Source: Photobacterium piscicola
GTDB lineage: Bacteria > Pseudomonadota > Gammaproteobacteria > Enterobacterales > Vibrionaceae
Reading direction: 5' to 3'
Length of the DNA stretch: 64,000 nt
NCBI RefSeq assembly: GCF_900166965.1
Contig: NZ_FUZI01000001.1
Span: forward strand, 434,001 to 498,000
The notes beneath the pieces are model-generated. The model had not been told where the DNA came from. It did not search any database and saw only the letters and a list, made by a program, of their open reading frames with translations. Shown one piece after another: positions 17,598 through 26,713 of the stretch (position 1 is its first letter; each line of letters opens with the position of its first letter). Made by a program: the position numbers and the translations under genes.

Positions 17598-18569
17598 ATG
17601 CCCAAAAAAATCATATTAGATACCGATCCTGGAATTGACGATGCGATGGCAATTTTATTTGCTGAAGCACATCCTGATATTGAATTGGTTGCACTTACTA
17701 CTGTTTTTGGTAATGCAACTATTGAAAATGGTACTCGTAATGCGTTGTATCTTAAGCACCGCTTTAAGATGACGGCAGATATTGCTCAAGGGGCGAGTCA
17801 ACCTTTGGTTCGTAGTCCTGTTGGTCCGACGGAAGTTGTTCATGGCATTACAGGCTTAGGCGATTTCCATGTGCCTGATGATTTTGTTGGTCATCCTGAT
17901 CCACGTCCAGCTTACCAATATATAATCGATACTGTAAAAGCCCATCCTCATGAAATTACGTTGGTGGCTGTAGGTCCACTAACCAATCTTGCTTTAGCCC
18001 TACAAGCAGCACCAGAAATAGCTCAATTAGTTGGTCAAGTTGTGATTATGGGGGGAGCATTTGGTGAAAATGATCATCGCGGCAATGTCACTCCTTATGC
18101 CGAAGCCAATATTCATGATGATCCTCATGCTGCCGATATTGTGTTTTGTGCGCCTTGGCCTGTAACTATCATTGGACTTGATGTTACTGAAGAAAGTTTC
18201 TTTAGTGCTTATTATCTTGACCAATTACGCCATGATGCTGCTGATATGGGGGAATTCATCTTTACTATCAGTCGTTATTATTTACGTTTCTATTCACAGA
18301 AGGTAGGGCTTGATGGTTGTCATGTACATGATCCGTCAGCTATTGCTTATGTGATTGATCCTGAATTATTTATAACTCGAAAAGGGGCTGTACGTGTTGT
18401 TTGTGAAGGGCCTGCAAGTGGTATGACAATTCAGAAATTAGATACAAAGCAATACCAAACTGATGAATGGTCATCAATGCCCGCTCAAGAGGTAGGTATT
18501 AGTGTTGACTCCGCACAATTGTTAGACTTGTATCAAAAGACCCTTATTGATTATTCTCATAACCAATAA
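17598..18569 (+). CDS. Inosine-uridine-preferring nucleoside hydrolase (Rih family)
   Basis: 323 residues. The calcium-binding DTDPGIDDA motif is at residues 8-16, and the family's other landmarks are present: VGPLTNLA near 134, MGGAFGENDHRGNVTPYAEANIHDDP near 160-185 with its asparagine and aspartates, and HDPSAIAYV near 250. It hydrolyses ribonucleosides to base plus ribose in the cytoplasm for salvage. RihA, RihB and RihC specificity cannot be separated with confidence. The gene is divergent from the ArsR gene and stands alone, with a terminator at 18597-18623. Confidence 0.9.
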   Translation: MPKKIILDTDPGIDDAMAILFAEAHPDIELVALTTVFGNATIENGTRNALYLKHRFKMTADIAQGASQPLVRSPVGPTEVVHGITGLGDFHVPDDFVGHPDPRPAYQYIIDTVKAHPHEITLVAVGPLTNLALALQAAPEIAQLVGQVVIMGGAFGENDHRGNVTPYAEANIHDDPHAADIVFCAPWPVTIIGLDVTEESFFSAYYLDQLRHDAADMGEFIFTISRYYLRFYSQKVGLDGCHVHDPSAIAYVIDPELFITRKGAVRVVCEGPASGMTIQKLDTKQYQTDEWSSMPAQEVGISVDSAQLLDLYQKTLIDYSHNQ

Positions 18570-18596
18570 GATAAGCTGGGATATTAGTATAATAAT

Positions 18597-18623
18597 AAAG
18601 GCTATCTATGATTGATAGCCTTT
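18597..18623. terminator. Bidirectional terminator
   Basis: A 10-base-pair perfect stem (AAAGGCTATC / GATAGCCTTT), 7-base loop, between the convergent nucleoside hydrolase and methyltransferase genes. Confidence 0.82.
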
Positions 18624-18642
18624 AAATTTATAAGGTGAGATA

Positions 18643-19176
18643 TTACAAATGATTGTTTTTTTCGTAAACAAAAACTGTAGCAGGAGGGAAGTTAAGCCAT
18701 ACTTTTTTCATGTTGGTTTGCATCAGTTTATTTTCGCGAAGATTATCTGTACCAAATGGACAACGATTTAGATAAGTATATTGAATTAGTTTTCCACCAT
18801 GTTCTAAAACGGCACTGATATCATTTAACGCCTTCGCTTTAGTTTCAGTTGAAAAATTAACAAAGGGAATACTAGAGATAACGGTTTTAACTTTTTGGTT
18901 TTGATGGCGTTGTCTCATTGTAAACAGATCTGATACACAGATAGTCTTATTAATTTTTACTAATGATTTGTGAAAAATAACGTTATTTTCATAGGTATAA
19001 ATAGTCTCAATGGCTTGAATTTCTGCGAGTTTACGTGTGATAACACCAGAGCCTGCACCCAACTCAATAATCGTATTTTCTGGTGATATGTGTGAAATCA
19101 TTTCTTGAACTAAAAATTGACTGCTTGATATAACAGAATCGGTATTTTTAGGGTTTCTTAAAAATTCAATTATCAC
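18643..19176 (-). CDS. SAM-dependent methyltransferase, PmtA/KsgA-like fold
   Basis: 177 residues with a class I SAM-binding motif IIELGAGSGVITRKLAE near residues 36-52, an acidic second-strand end in YTYENN, and a VISSIPFVNFS segment in place of the NPPF-type motif. The layout resembles bacterial phospholipid N-methyltransferases and the catalytic half of KsgA-type enzymes. The substrate is therefore uncertain: phosphatidylethanolamine is possible, RNA less so because no RNA-binding domain remains. The start used is GTG at 19174-19176 with a poor ribosome site, so the N-terminus may be off by a few codons. Confidence 0.65.
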   Translation of the reverse strand: MIIEFLRNPKNTDSVISSSQFLVQEMISHISPENTIIELGAGSGVITRKLAEIQAIETIYTYENNVIFHKSLVKINKTICVSDLFTMRQRHQNQKVKTVISSIPFVNFSTETKAKALNDISAVLEHGGKLIQYTYLNRCPFGTDNLRENKLMQTNMKKVWLNFPPATVFVYEKNNHL

Positions 19177-19401
19177 TATAGGTAAACACCATAAAAAAAA
19201 GATAGTGCATAGTTACACTATAAATAGAAGAAAGCGGTCAAAAATGTGATGTTTTGTGAAATAGGCAATGAAATATCAACGAGGGTTTACATTAAATGGG
19301 TGAAGTCAGCCTAATAAGTGATTTCATAATAAATATAGTTTCCCATTGTTGAGCTATATTTGGACTCAGCAACTATGATGGCTGCTGAGTATTTAGTCAT
19401 A

Positions 19402-19965
19402 TTATTTATAGTTCACACTGTATTTTACTTGAATAAAGTTATTCGGAAAAACAATTGCTTGTGTTTGTTCTAATTCGATATCCTTGTGGGTTTCACCGAA
19501 CAGTGAAATACCACTGCCTAGTAATATAGGAGCACGAGTAATAGTGATATGATTGATTAATTGCTGATTAATAAACGCTTGAATAGTCATTCCACCATCG
19601 ACGTAAGCATGTTGATAGCCTTCAGTACTTAGTTTCGTTATTAAAATCTTAATATTACCAGCATACATTTCGACTTTGTCACGTAAGTTATCGGGAGCTT
19701 GGGTGATGGTTGTGCTCAAAACAATGATTCGAATATTGCCATAAGGCCATTGTTCTGGCGGTAGATCCATACTTGAGATAGTTTCCATACATTTACGTCC
19801 CATGATTATACAGTCAACTGAAGCGAGATATTGATTGAACCCCATATCAGCTTGATCGCTCATATCTGCATTTTTGTTACCTGCAGTCTGTAACCAATTG
19901 ACTGAGCCATTTTTTCTTGCAATAAATCCATCAACACTAGTAGCGATAAATACAGAACATTTCAT
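19402..19965 (-). CDS. Dihydrofolate reductase family protein (RibD C-terminal type)
   Basis: 187 residues with the fold of the RibD C-terminal/DHFR-like family: N-terminal VFIATSVDGFIARKNGSVNWL, then IIMGRKCMETI near residue 53 and YVDGGMTIQAFI near 120, typical of the NADPH site. Such stand-alone proteins are usually annotated as putative reductases; the true substrate is unknown and classical dihydrofolate reduction is not implied. The gene is single and divergent from the DUF6789 membrane protein. Confidence 0.8.
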   Translation of the reverse strand: MKCSVFIATSVDGFIARKNGSVNWLQTAGNKNADMSDQADMGFNQYLASVDCIIMGRKCMETISSMDLPPEQWPYGNIRIIVLSTTITQAPDNLRDKVEMYAGNIKILITKLSTEGYQHAYVDGGMTIQAFINQQLINHITITRAPILLGSGISLFGETHKDIELEQTQAIVFPNNFIQVKYSVNYK

Positions 19966-20088
19966 GGTTTATTCTCTCAAATAGTAAGAATTTTGATTCT
20001 ATCATGGTTTATTATTGATGAATTGAACAATTAAATGCTGTTTTCTGTCTTTTAATCGCATAATTATGTTGACCTTCCCGTAGGAGGA

Positions 20089-20574
20089 ATGTCTATCCTA
20101 AAACCATATTCCATAACGCATTTAGGTCATCGTATGTTTAAAGAAAACGTAAGCACAAGTAATGTAGTAAAAGCACTCATCGGTGGTTTTTTAGGTACAT
20201 TAGCATTTACTTTAATGGGTAAATTTATTGCACCACATCTTATTGGGCATTCAATGAATGTTGCTGCGATTATTGCTCATATGTTAGGAACCTCTGATAG
20301 TGTCGGCTTAATGATGCACTTCGTGGTAGGTACAATTGTATTCCCAATCGCTTACTTATTAATTGGTTATAGTCGTTTACCTGGTTCTGGTTGGTTGCGT
20401 GGTTTAGTCTTCTTAATACCTATTTACCTTGGCGCGATGATTGTTGTGATGCCAATGGCTGGTAAAGGTATATTCTTCCATAGTGTGCCAATGTCAATGG
20501 TCGCTTTAATGGGGCATATGGTTTACGGTATTATTCTTGGACTTGTTGTTGGTACACCTAAAGATAATAAATAA
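20089..20574 (+). CDS. DUF6789-type membrane protein
   Basis: 161 residues with four hydrophobic segments (about 27-50, 67-92, 104-122 and 132-155). It has the GGFLGTLAFTLMG and MMHFVVGTIVFPIAY segments of a widespread four-helix family of unknown function. A perfect AGGAGG (20082-20087) is only one base before the ATG at 20089, an unusually short spacing. The next in-frame ATG (20134, MFKENV) lacks its own site. The membrane domain begins after residue 25 whichever start is used. Confidence 0.72.
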   Translation: MSILKPYSITHLGHRMFKENVSTSNVVKALIGGFLGTLAFTLMGKFIAPHLIGHSMNVAAIIAHMLGTSDSVGLMMHFVVGTIVFPIAYLLIGYSRLPGSGWLRGLVFLIPIYLGAMIVVMPMAGKGIFFHSVPMSMVALMGHMVYGIILGLVVGTPKDNK

Positions 20575-20601
20575 GTTAGATGGTTATTTATTATTAAAAG
20601 T

Positions 20602-20634
20602 AAAAAGCTGAGAAATTAAATATCTCAGCTTTTT
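20602..20634. terminator. Bidirectional terminator
   Basis: A perfect 12-base-pair stem (AAAAAGCTGAGA / TCTCAGCTTTTT), 9-base loop, between the convergent DUF6789 and cytochrome b561 genes. Confidence 0.9.
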
Positions 20635-20667
20635 ATTGTTATTATTTTGTTGTGTTTTTTGTATGTT

Positions 20668-21279
20668 TTAGCCATTAATTATTTTTGTAATTGTATCTCT
20701 ATTATCACGACCATTCGCAAAAATAACTCCACTAATATGGATTAGCATAAATCCTACAACGCCCCACCATGAAAGCTTATGAAATGTTTTACAAGCTGAA
20801 TATAGAATAAAATCATGTCCTAAGAAATGAATGACTAAACCTGTGATTACAATACTCGCTAAAAATAAATAGAAAGCAATGTATAGCAATCCTTGTAGAC
20901 GATCATGCAAACTATTTTTTTTCAATGGGTTCGGCATAAATAGACCCACTTTTTTAGAGTAATATAATCGTATAAGCACTAGGATACCAATGAAGTATCC
21001 CACAATATAATGCCACTGAAACATTTCATTGCGGATTGATTTAGCAATTGTTATAGCTTGTTGTTGTGATATGGAAATATTATCACTTTGCAATCCAGAT
21101 TGAAGGATCGTTGCGATATGTGTTTTGTCCATCCACGTTGAGCGTAATACAATAGTTAATAAAATAAATAGAATAGAAAATGCTAATAACCAATGTATTA
21201 AACGGTGCAGTTTTGGAAAATGAAGTTGTGAAGTCATAAAACGGCCAAAAGATAAATTTTTATTCCACAATCGTATCAT
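20668..21279 (-). CDS. Cytochrome b561-family protein
   Basis: 203 residues, four membrane helices, with haem-ligand-type histidines in HRLIHW (first helix), QWHYIVGY (second), and HKLSWWGVVGFMLIHISGV (fourth). It is a di-haem inner-membrane electron carrier of the YodB/CybB type, possibly moving electrons between quinol and a periplasmic acceptor, or acting on superoxide as shown for E. coli CybB. AGGA six bases upstream supports the ATG at 21277-21279; a start at residue 15 is also possible. The loop between helices 1 and 2 is longer than usual (about 40 residues). Confidence 0.82.
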   Translation of the reverse strand: MIRLWNKNLSFGRFMTSQLHFPKLHRLIHWLLAFSILFILLTIVLRSTWMDKTHIATILQSGLQSDNISISQQQAITIAKSIRNEMFQWHYIVGYFIGILVLIRLYYSKKVGLFMPNPLKKNSLHDRLQGLLYIAFYLFLASIVITGLVIHFLGHDFILYSACKTFHKLSWWGVVGFMLIHISGVIFANGRDNRDTITKIING

Positions 21280-21706
21280 GGATATCCTGAATGTTTAATG
21301 AATATTAATCATTATTAAATGCATAGGCATTAATTTGAATATTGAGTTGTTTTTTATTTACATTAAAATCAATGCGTTATGATTATGTTTGTTTTTTTAT
21401 AATATTTTTAGTGAGTATGTATGAAAAATATTGTGCTGTAAAATACAGTGAAAATAAAATAAAGAATAAGTAAATAGAAGAAATGTTATTTTTCAAAAAT
21501 ATCTATATAGAATATAAATACAAGTAATAAATTAGCATTAATTACAAAATATGATCTTCTATACATAATAATGAATATAATTTATAACTTTTATTATGAA
21601 TTATAATTTTTTTAGCATGCTATGTTATAGAGTTTTAAGTAGTTAATTGTTTTTTTTTGGTATATATTATAAAAAATATTTTTTAATAAAGAATAGTGAT
21701 TAATGT
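21280..21706. other. 427-base very AT-rich intergenic region
   Basis: The divergent gap between cytochrome b561 and the EAL gene, with many A and T runs and no gene or repeat seen. Promoters of both neighbours must lie here but cannot be assigned reliably in such AT-rich DNA. Confidence 0.5.
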
Positions 21707-22411
21707 ATGCATAATGGTATATTTTTTATGTATCAGCCTAAATATCATAATGACATCTTGTTTGGATATGAAGCATTATTAAGAAGTGAAATTAATGGTG
21801 GTTTAAGTTGCCCTGATTTTTTAGTTGATAAAAATGTTAACAATATAAAATTTGATTGTTTTGTTATTAACAGCGTCATTGATAGCTTATCTAAAATATC
21901 AGATAAAGAGGTTATTAATAATATCATCTCTATTAATGTAAGCGGTGAGTTTATGTCAACGCCTATTTTATTAAGTGACATAAATATAGAGGCGATAAAA
22001 GCATTAAATTTACATCTCGAACTTGAAATATTAGAGAGTGATAAGATAATTAACTTCGAACAATGTAATGAAAATGTTAACTTGCTAAATTCTATTGGGA
22101 TCAGTGTCAGTGTCGATGATTTTGGAAGTGATTATTCATCAGTCAGACGTTTAATAAATCTTCGCAATATTAATTTTATAAAATTAGACAAAATCCTCGT
22201 AAATGATATTGAAAACAACCCATCATTAATACAATCAATCAAAATTCTGTGTGAGTTTATTTGGAGTTTAAATTTTAAAATTATTGCTGAAGGTATAGAA
22301 AAAGAAACGACATTAGTATTATTAAAATCGATTGGTATTGAGTACTTTCAAGGCTTTTATTTTTCTAAGCCATTACGACTAGAAAGTGAGGTGTATCGAT
22401 TAGATCTTTGA
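21707..22411 (+). CDS. Stand-alone EAL-domain cyclic-di-GMP phosphodiesterase
   Basis: 234 residues that are essentially one EAL domain, with no sensor or GGDEF part and no membrane segment. The catalytic set appears complete: E22 in YEALLR, N77 in INVSG, E107 and E110 in LEILES (ELTE position), D137-D138 in DDFG, K159 in IKLDK, E195 in AEGIE and Q215 in FQGF. It should therefore hydrolyse c-di-GMP to pGpG in the cytoplasm, affecting motility and surface attachment. It is monocistronic, very AT-rich and uses many ATA codons. The ribosome site is weak. Confidence 0.85.
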   Translation: MHNGIFFMYQPKYHNDILFGYEALLRSEINGGLSCPDFLVDKNVNNIKFDCFVINSVIDSLSKISDKEVINNIISINVSGEFMSTPILLSDINIEAIKALNLHLELEILESDKIINFEQCNENVNLLNSIGISVSVDDFGSDYSSVRRLINLRNINFIKLDKILVNDIENNPSLIQSIKILCEFIWSLNFKIIAEGIEKETTLVLLKSIGIEYFQGFYFSKPLRLESEVYRLDL

Positions 22412-22585
22412 TGAAAAACTGGCATAAAACGATAACTAGTTAGAAATAACGCCTATTTGTTGCGTTTATTTTGCACTAGCGGTATAAATATGATGCATAT
22501 CATGTCAGTATGTAATAAATCAATTGATAAAAAATACAACTAATTGATAATGGAAGATTAAATATACTATATAAGAATTAATTGT

Positions 22586-23494
22586 GTGATTCAGTCCAAC
22601 ATATCTCTTAGTAACCATGCAAAAATCATTTATCCTGATAGTTTAGCTGGTAAATACTCACCATTATGGCGCTATCGAGTAAAATTTATTCTTCGTGCGA
22701 TGTACTACCATAAAGCTTTCCAGCATATCACCTCTGAAATAGATCCTTCTTTGCTAGATACTTTATGTCAACGTAACCTTCGTTTTTTAGAAAAGCCATT
22801 CCGTCCTTATGTAATTTATGGAACAAATTCTATTGAACGCGCAAAATTTGTTGTAGAGCATTTTAAGTTTGTCTCTCAATTACCTGAACATATTCGTAAT
22901 GGTATCTACAAGGATAGTAATGGCTTAACATTATGTAACTTTACTGTAGATGATGTTGATTACTGTTTTAAGTTAGCATATTACTCTCGTTATCAAAAAG
23001 AGGGTGATATGAGCTTAACGCTCTTTAATGATGTTGATGAAAATTTTTATACCCTCACATTTGCGATTCGGAATGTAAAAGGGAAGCGTCAATTAGTGAT
23101 AGGTGGTTTGCAAGGCCCTGCGAGTAGCCCTGAAAATAACCAAAAAATAAAATTACTGACTAAAGCATTATTCGGGCAACGTCCAAAAGATTTAATGATT
23201 AAAATGGTCACACTGCTTGCTAATGCTTGGCAGGTAGACACACTGCTTGCTATAAAGAATAGTGCCCATACTTATTCAGCAAAACGTTACGCTACTGGAA
23301 AAATCAAGATGGATTACGATAAGCATTGGTTAGCATTAGGCGCAACTGAGTTTGATGAGCATTTATATCAACTAACGCTTGAAGATATTCGTCGTAATCC
23401 CGAAGATATTTCACGTCCTAAACGTGCGATGTATCGTCGACGCTATGAATGGCTAGATAATACAAAAGTGCTGATTGAGCAGAATCTTAAATAA
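22586..23494 (+). CDS. VirK/YbjX-family protein (DUF535)
   Basis: 302 residues belonging to the DUF535 family named after Shigella VirK and E. coli YbjX. The family's features are visible across the chain, notably LTFAIRNVKGKRQLVIGGLQGP near residues 150-175 and the ALFGQRPKDLMIKMV segment that follows. Members have been linked to virulence-protein localisation and antimicrobial peptide resistance, but the biochemistry is unknown. No signal peptide is visible. The frame opens with GTG at 22586 and has no clear ribosome site, so the start is tentative. It is convergent with the YjbH-like gene. Confidence 0.8.
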   Translation: MIQSNISLSNHAKIIYPDSLAGKYSPLWRYRVKFILRAMYYHKAFQHITSEIDPSLLDTLCQRNLRFLEKPFRPYVIYGTNSIERAKFVVEHFKFVSQLPEHIRNGIYKDSNGLTLCNFTVDDVDYCFKLAYYSRYQKEGDMSLTLFNDVDENFYTLTFAIRNVKGKRQLVIGGLQGPASSPENNQKIKLLTKALFGQRPKDLMIKMVTLLANAWQVDTLLAIKNSAHTYSAKRYATGKIKMDYDKHWLALGATEFDEHLYQLTLEDIRRNPEDISRPKRAMYRRRYEWLDNTKVLIEQNLK

Positions 23495-23520
23495 TTAATT
23501 GTATAACATTCTAATTTTAA

Positions 23521-23549
23521 TAAGAGTGAGACAGTGTGTCTCACTCTTA
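23521..23549. terminator. Bidirectional terminator
   Basis: A perfect 13-base-pair stem (TAAGAGTGAGACA / TGTCTCACTCTTA) with a 3-base loop, between the convergent DUF535 and YjbH-like genes. Confidence 0.88.
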
Positions 23550-23564
23550 TTATACGGTCCTAAT

Positions 23565-25688
23565 CTATTGTGTTATTTTTACATATTTGATGTAAGCATT
23601 GCGTAAATGTTGGATGTTTGCATTAAAATAGGCTTGGGTTAAGCGGTTTTGGCCTTGATATTGACGAGCGATGTTGTGTTGTAAATCATTTGAACCACCA
23701 AGCCCAGTATTAAGGTAATTAGCACCATCACCAACACGAGTTTGTAGCGTGTAAGTAAACTGATCAATACCTCGAACCTGAATATAGTTAGGCTTCATAT
23801 CACGCCATGGTGTTAAAGGTATAGAGATACTTAAACTTACAAAATCTTCATAATCATTAGCACCTTGTGCTTTGGATGTTAGATAGCTAGCACTTAAACG
23901 AGCATCACCTAACCAATGGCTAGACGTTGCTTTGAAACCGGTATCACCTTGCCAAAATTCACCTGCTTGTAATTCAAGCTGCCAATCCCATTGCGGTTGA
24001 GAATATAAATAATGAGCTAAACGAACACCTTTATCTTTAGTATCTGGTAGATCATTATCTTCTGTTCTAAATTGGCTGAGTTTAAAGCCTACACTGTGCT
24101 GACCGTTTGGTGTAAACCAATTTGTTTCATTCATTCCCCCCCAATAATCGCCATATATATAACCGCCACTAAATTGGGTCATAATATTTTGTGGCAATTT
24201 AAAGGCTTGATGTAAGAAGATACGATCTATCTGAGAGTCATAAGCTGAGTTTTCCCAAATTTCACCCGACTTAAAGTCATCACTTTCGCTAATCGGTAAC
24301 GTATGACGAATATCAATCGCAGCACCTTGCCATAGTGGGGTATAGAGGTTAGTGCTTAATGCTAATGAGTAATCAAAAACGCCGTATTCTGTCGCGGTTC
24401 TATGTGCTAATTGTGGTGATAGGATAATTTGACTGCGACCAAAGCCATTACTTTCTTTGTTGGTCAACCATTCTGTTCGTGTAAATGCAATCCGAGCATT
24501 ATAACTACTGAACCACATTGAATCGCAGTTATCACCTGTTTCTAAAAACGCACGATAGCATCTCATATCACTATTAATGGTAAACATAGGAATACCATTT
24601 GTTAGCATAATTAATTCAACTTCTTGTTGTTTTGTTGACGGTGTGATCTTGGCAGTATCTTCAAAGTCAGCGAAAGTATCTGCACCTGTATTCGCCGCAA
24701 TAATACCTAAAGCAACCCCAACTCCATCCATTGGATTATGATTATAACGACGGTTTTCAAGTGTAATGATTAACTTATCATGGCGTTTCCCCACTTGAAT
24801 ATTAAGGAATCCATCATTTTTTAATGCTGAAATTAAGCCTTGTAAGCTACTATTTTTATGATTATCTAACTGCTGGGTAAGAGCTTGCTGTAACCGTTGT
24901 TGCTGCTCAACAGAGAGTTGTTCTCGTTTGTTGGAACCATAGCCAAAGAGTGGAATCGTAGCATTAAGCCCCCAAACTGTTTGGTCACTATTTTGATGTC
25001 CAGTATAAAGCTCGTAATCTAAGCTTAATTGAGCGCCATAGGGGAGTAATCCTTCTGGTGTGAATAATTTAGCATTGGCATTAAATTCACTGGCATCATA
25101 CTCACCGGTAATTTGCATGAATGATAATGGCTGCCATTCAGCGCCAGCAAAAGGTCCATCCATGATTCCAAACTCTAAATTTGATTGACCATAACCCGCA
25201 CTTAAACGCAGCTTTAACGCATCAAAGGTTTTATCTGCAACAACATATTTAGTTTCAAAGTGATTACCTGTACCACCAAGATCTTGAATACCGACTGCGA
25301 GATTAAGCCCAGTGTAATCATAAACAAACGGTAATTGATATTTAACCGACATCGATAGATCTCTAATACCACAGTTATTCTCAAGATAGCTATTACAGTC
25401 ATAAGACTGGGTAACAATACGCCCGCCAGCTTCTAGGCCTTTAAAAACGCCAGCACCAAAGAACCAATCATCGATACTGGCAATGCTATTTTGATGGGGA
25501 ACACCTTGATGAAATGAGAGATTAAAACCCCCAGTATCAATAACTTGAGCATTGGGAATAAACATTAATCCGGTATAGCTTTGGCTTGAGGGTAAATTAT
25601 CAACAGATGATGCCTGAGCGATAGAAGGCAAACTAGCAGCAATGGCTATCGTTAATAATGATAAAGGGCTAGCTATATGAAGAGGCAT
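23565..25688 (-). CDS. YjbH/GfcD-family outer-membrane exopolysaccharide protein
   Basis: 707 residues with a signal peptide (cleavage likely after AQA near residue 26). The mature protein is a long run of alternating strands with aromatic ends, typical of the YjbH family (E. coli YjbH, 698 residues) of predicted outer-membrane beta-barrels. The N-terminal SSQSYTGLMFIPNAQVIDTGGFNLSFHQG stretch is the family signature. Relatives lie in group 4 capsule (gfc) or yjbEFGH operons and help exopolysaccharide reach the surface. A GGAAG site supports the start. It follows the lipoprotein gene by 92 bases and sits next to the polysaccharide locus, but the usual GfcB and GfcC partners are absent here. 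Confidence 0.85.
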   Translation of the reverse strand: MPLHIASPLSLLTIAIAASLPSIAQASSVDNLPSSQSYTGLMFIPNAQVIDTGGFNLSFHQGVPHQNSIASIDDWFFGAGVFKGLEAGGRIVTQSYDCNSYLENNCGIRDLSMSVKYQLPFVYDYTGLNLAVGIQDLGGTGNHFETKYVVADKTFDALKLRLSAGYGQSNLEFGIMDGPFAGAEWQPLSFMQITGEYDASEFNANAKLFTPEGLLPYGAQLSLDYELYTGHQNSDQTVWGLNATIPLFGYGSNKREQLSVEQQQRLQQALTQQLDNHKNSSLQGLISALKNDGFLNIQVGKRHDKLIITLENRRYNHNPMDGVGVALGIIAANTGADTFADFEDTAKITPSTKQQEVELIMLTNGIPMFTINSDMRCYRAFLETGDNCDSMWFSSYNARIAFTRTEWLTNKESNGFGRSQIILSPQLAHRTATEYGVFDYSLALSTNLYTPLWQGAAIDIRHTLPISESDDFKSGEIWENSAYDSQIDRIFLHQAFKLPQNIMTQFSGGYIYGDYWGGMNETNWFTPNGQHSVGFKLSQFRTEDNDLPDTKDKGVRLAHYLYSQPQWDWQLELQAGEFWQGDTGFKATSSHWLGDARLSASYLTSKAQGANDYEDFVSLSISIPLTPWRDMKPNYIQVRGIDQFTYTLQTRVGDGANYLNTGLGGSNDLQHNIARQYQGQNRLTQAYFNANIQHLRNAYIKYVKITQ

Positions 25689-25721
25689 AATCGACTTCCA
25701 TGTTTATACGATAAAATGATG

Positions 25722-25747
25722 AAAGGCACCTGACCAAAGGTGCCTTT
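25722..25747 (-). terminator. Hairpin between lipoprotein and YjbH-like genes
   Basis: A 10-base-pair perfect stem (AAAGGCACCT / AGGTGCCTTT) with a 6-base loop. Read leftwards it is followed by a T-rich but interrupted stretch, so it is probably a partial terminator that lets some transcripts reach the YjbH-like gene. Confidence 0.6.
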
Positions 25748-25780
25748 TATTGAGTACAATATATTAAAAATAACGATTAA

Positions 25781-26713
25781 TTAATCCGTTGCGCCGCCAT
25801 CACCACCGCCAGTACCTGGAGTTGGTGGTGTTGGTTCTACTGGTGGATCTTCTGGATCGGGTAACTCAGTTTCTGGTTTTGTTGGCGGTTTTGTCGTTAT
25901 ATCTCCGATTACAGGTGGTACCTCACCGCCAGCAGCTTGATCAAAGTTATCTTTATCTGTTAATTCGTCACTAACATCGATAATGATGATATCGTTTGAG
26001 CCTTCAGAGGCTTTTGGATATGCTGGATTTTTATCAATAATATCTTTAGCAATCGTTTCGGTTACTGCGGCGATATCAGCAACAGTAACTGTTTCATCAT
26101 CTTTTTGTGAGACTAAAACATCAGAAAGAACAACAGTTTTAGCGACGATGTCTTGAGCAATTGTTTTATCTAATTTCGCTAATGCTTGTTGTGGATTAGC
26201 TAATAATTCATCTTTTTGATCACTTGTTAATGAGCTGTCTAAGCCAAGAGAAGTAAAAACTGAATTTTTTGCTGTTGTGATGTCAGTATCACCCGTTTCT
26301 TTCATCGTTTTATCTATTAACGTAGTAAACGGTGTACCTGCTATATCCTTCTGGCCATTTTTGATTAGGCCTTTAGGAATGGAGTAGGATACTTTACTCA
26401 TGTCTTTACCATTTGACATATCTACAGCTATGCCATCTTTAGGTACCGAGAATAGAACAGAACAAGATTCTGGTTTATCTGCAAAGGTATCGCTAAAAAT
26501 AGTAACCTTGCCATAACCATCAGTTTTTGCTTCTGTTGTCCCTGTTTGATCACCATCACAAAGATATGTTGCAACCATGCCATTAATTGCACCATCAAAA
26601 GCCAGTACCGTCGTGGGCTTTTTATTTTTATCTGTGCCAGTGTCATCACTATCACTTCCACACCCAGCAAGAAGTATTCCTGCAATGATGGTTGAGATTA
26701 ATTTAATTTTCAT
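25781..26713 (-). CDS. Lipoprotein of unknown function
   Basis: 310 residues with a lipoprotein signal peptide: lipobox LAGC, acylated cysteine at residue 18, followed by GSDSDD, whose early acidic residues do not clearly fix the membrane. The mature part is rich in Asp, Thr and Lys, with an Ig-like start (AFDGAINGMVATYLCDGDQTG) and helical middle. The C-terminal 40 residues are a Pro/Glu/Gly-rich low-complexity tail ending in GGGDGGATD. AAGGA precedes the ATG. It is the first gene leftwards from the polysaccharide leader and precedes the YjbH-like gene, so a surface or polysaccharide-associated role is possible. The family was not recognised. Confidence 0.75.
   Translation of the reverse strand: MKIKLISTIIAGILLAGCGSDSDDTGTDKNKKPTTVLAFDGAINGMVATYLCDGDQTGTTEAKTDGYGKVTIFSDTFADKPESCSVLFSVPKDGIAVDMSNGKDMSKVSYSIPKGLIKNGQKDIAGTPFTTLIDKTMKETGDTDITTAKNSVFTSLGLDSSLTSDQKDELLANPQQALAKLDKTIAQDIVAKTVVLSDVLVSQKDDETVTVADIAAVTETIAKDIIDKNPAYPKASEGSNDIIIIDVSDELTDKDNFDQAAGGEVPPVIGDITTKPPTKPETELPDPEDPPVEPTPPTPGTGGGDGGATD

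Noticed and set aside
19364..19390. Hairpin ACTCAGCA/TGCTGAGT as a terminator of the DHFR-family gene
   Set aside because: Stem is only 8 base pairs and no U-tract follows in the direction of transcription, so it was not listed.
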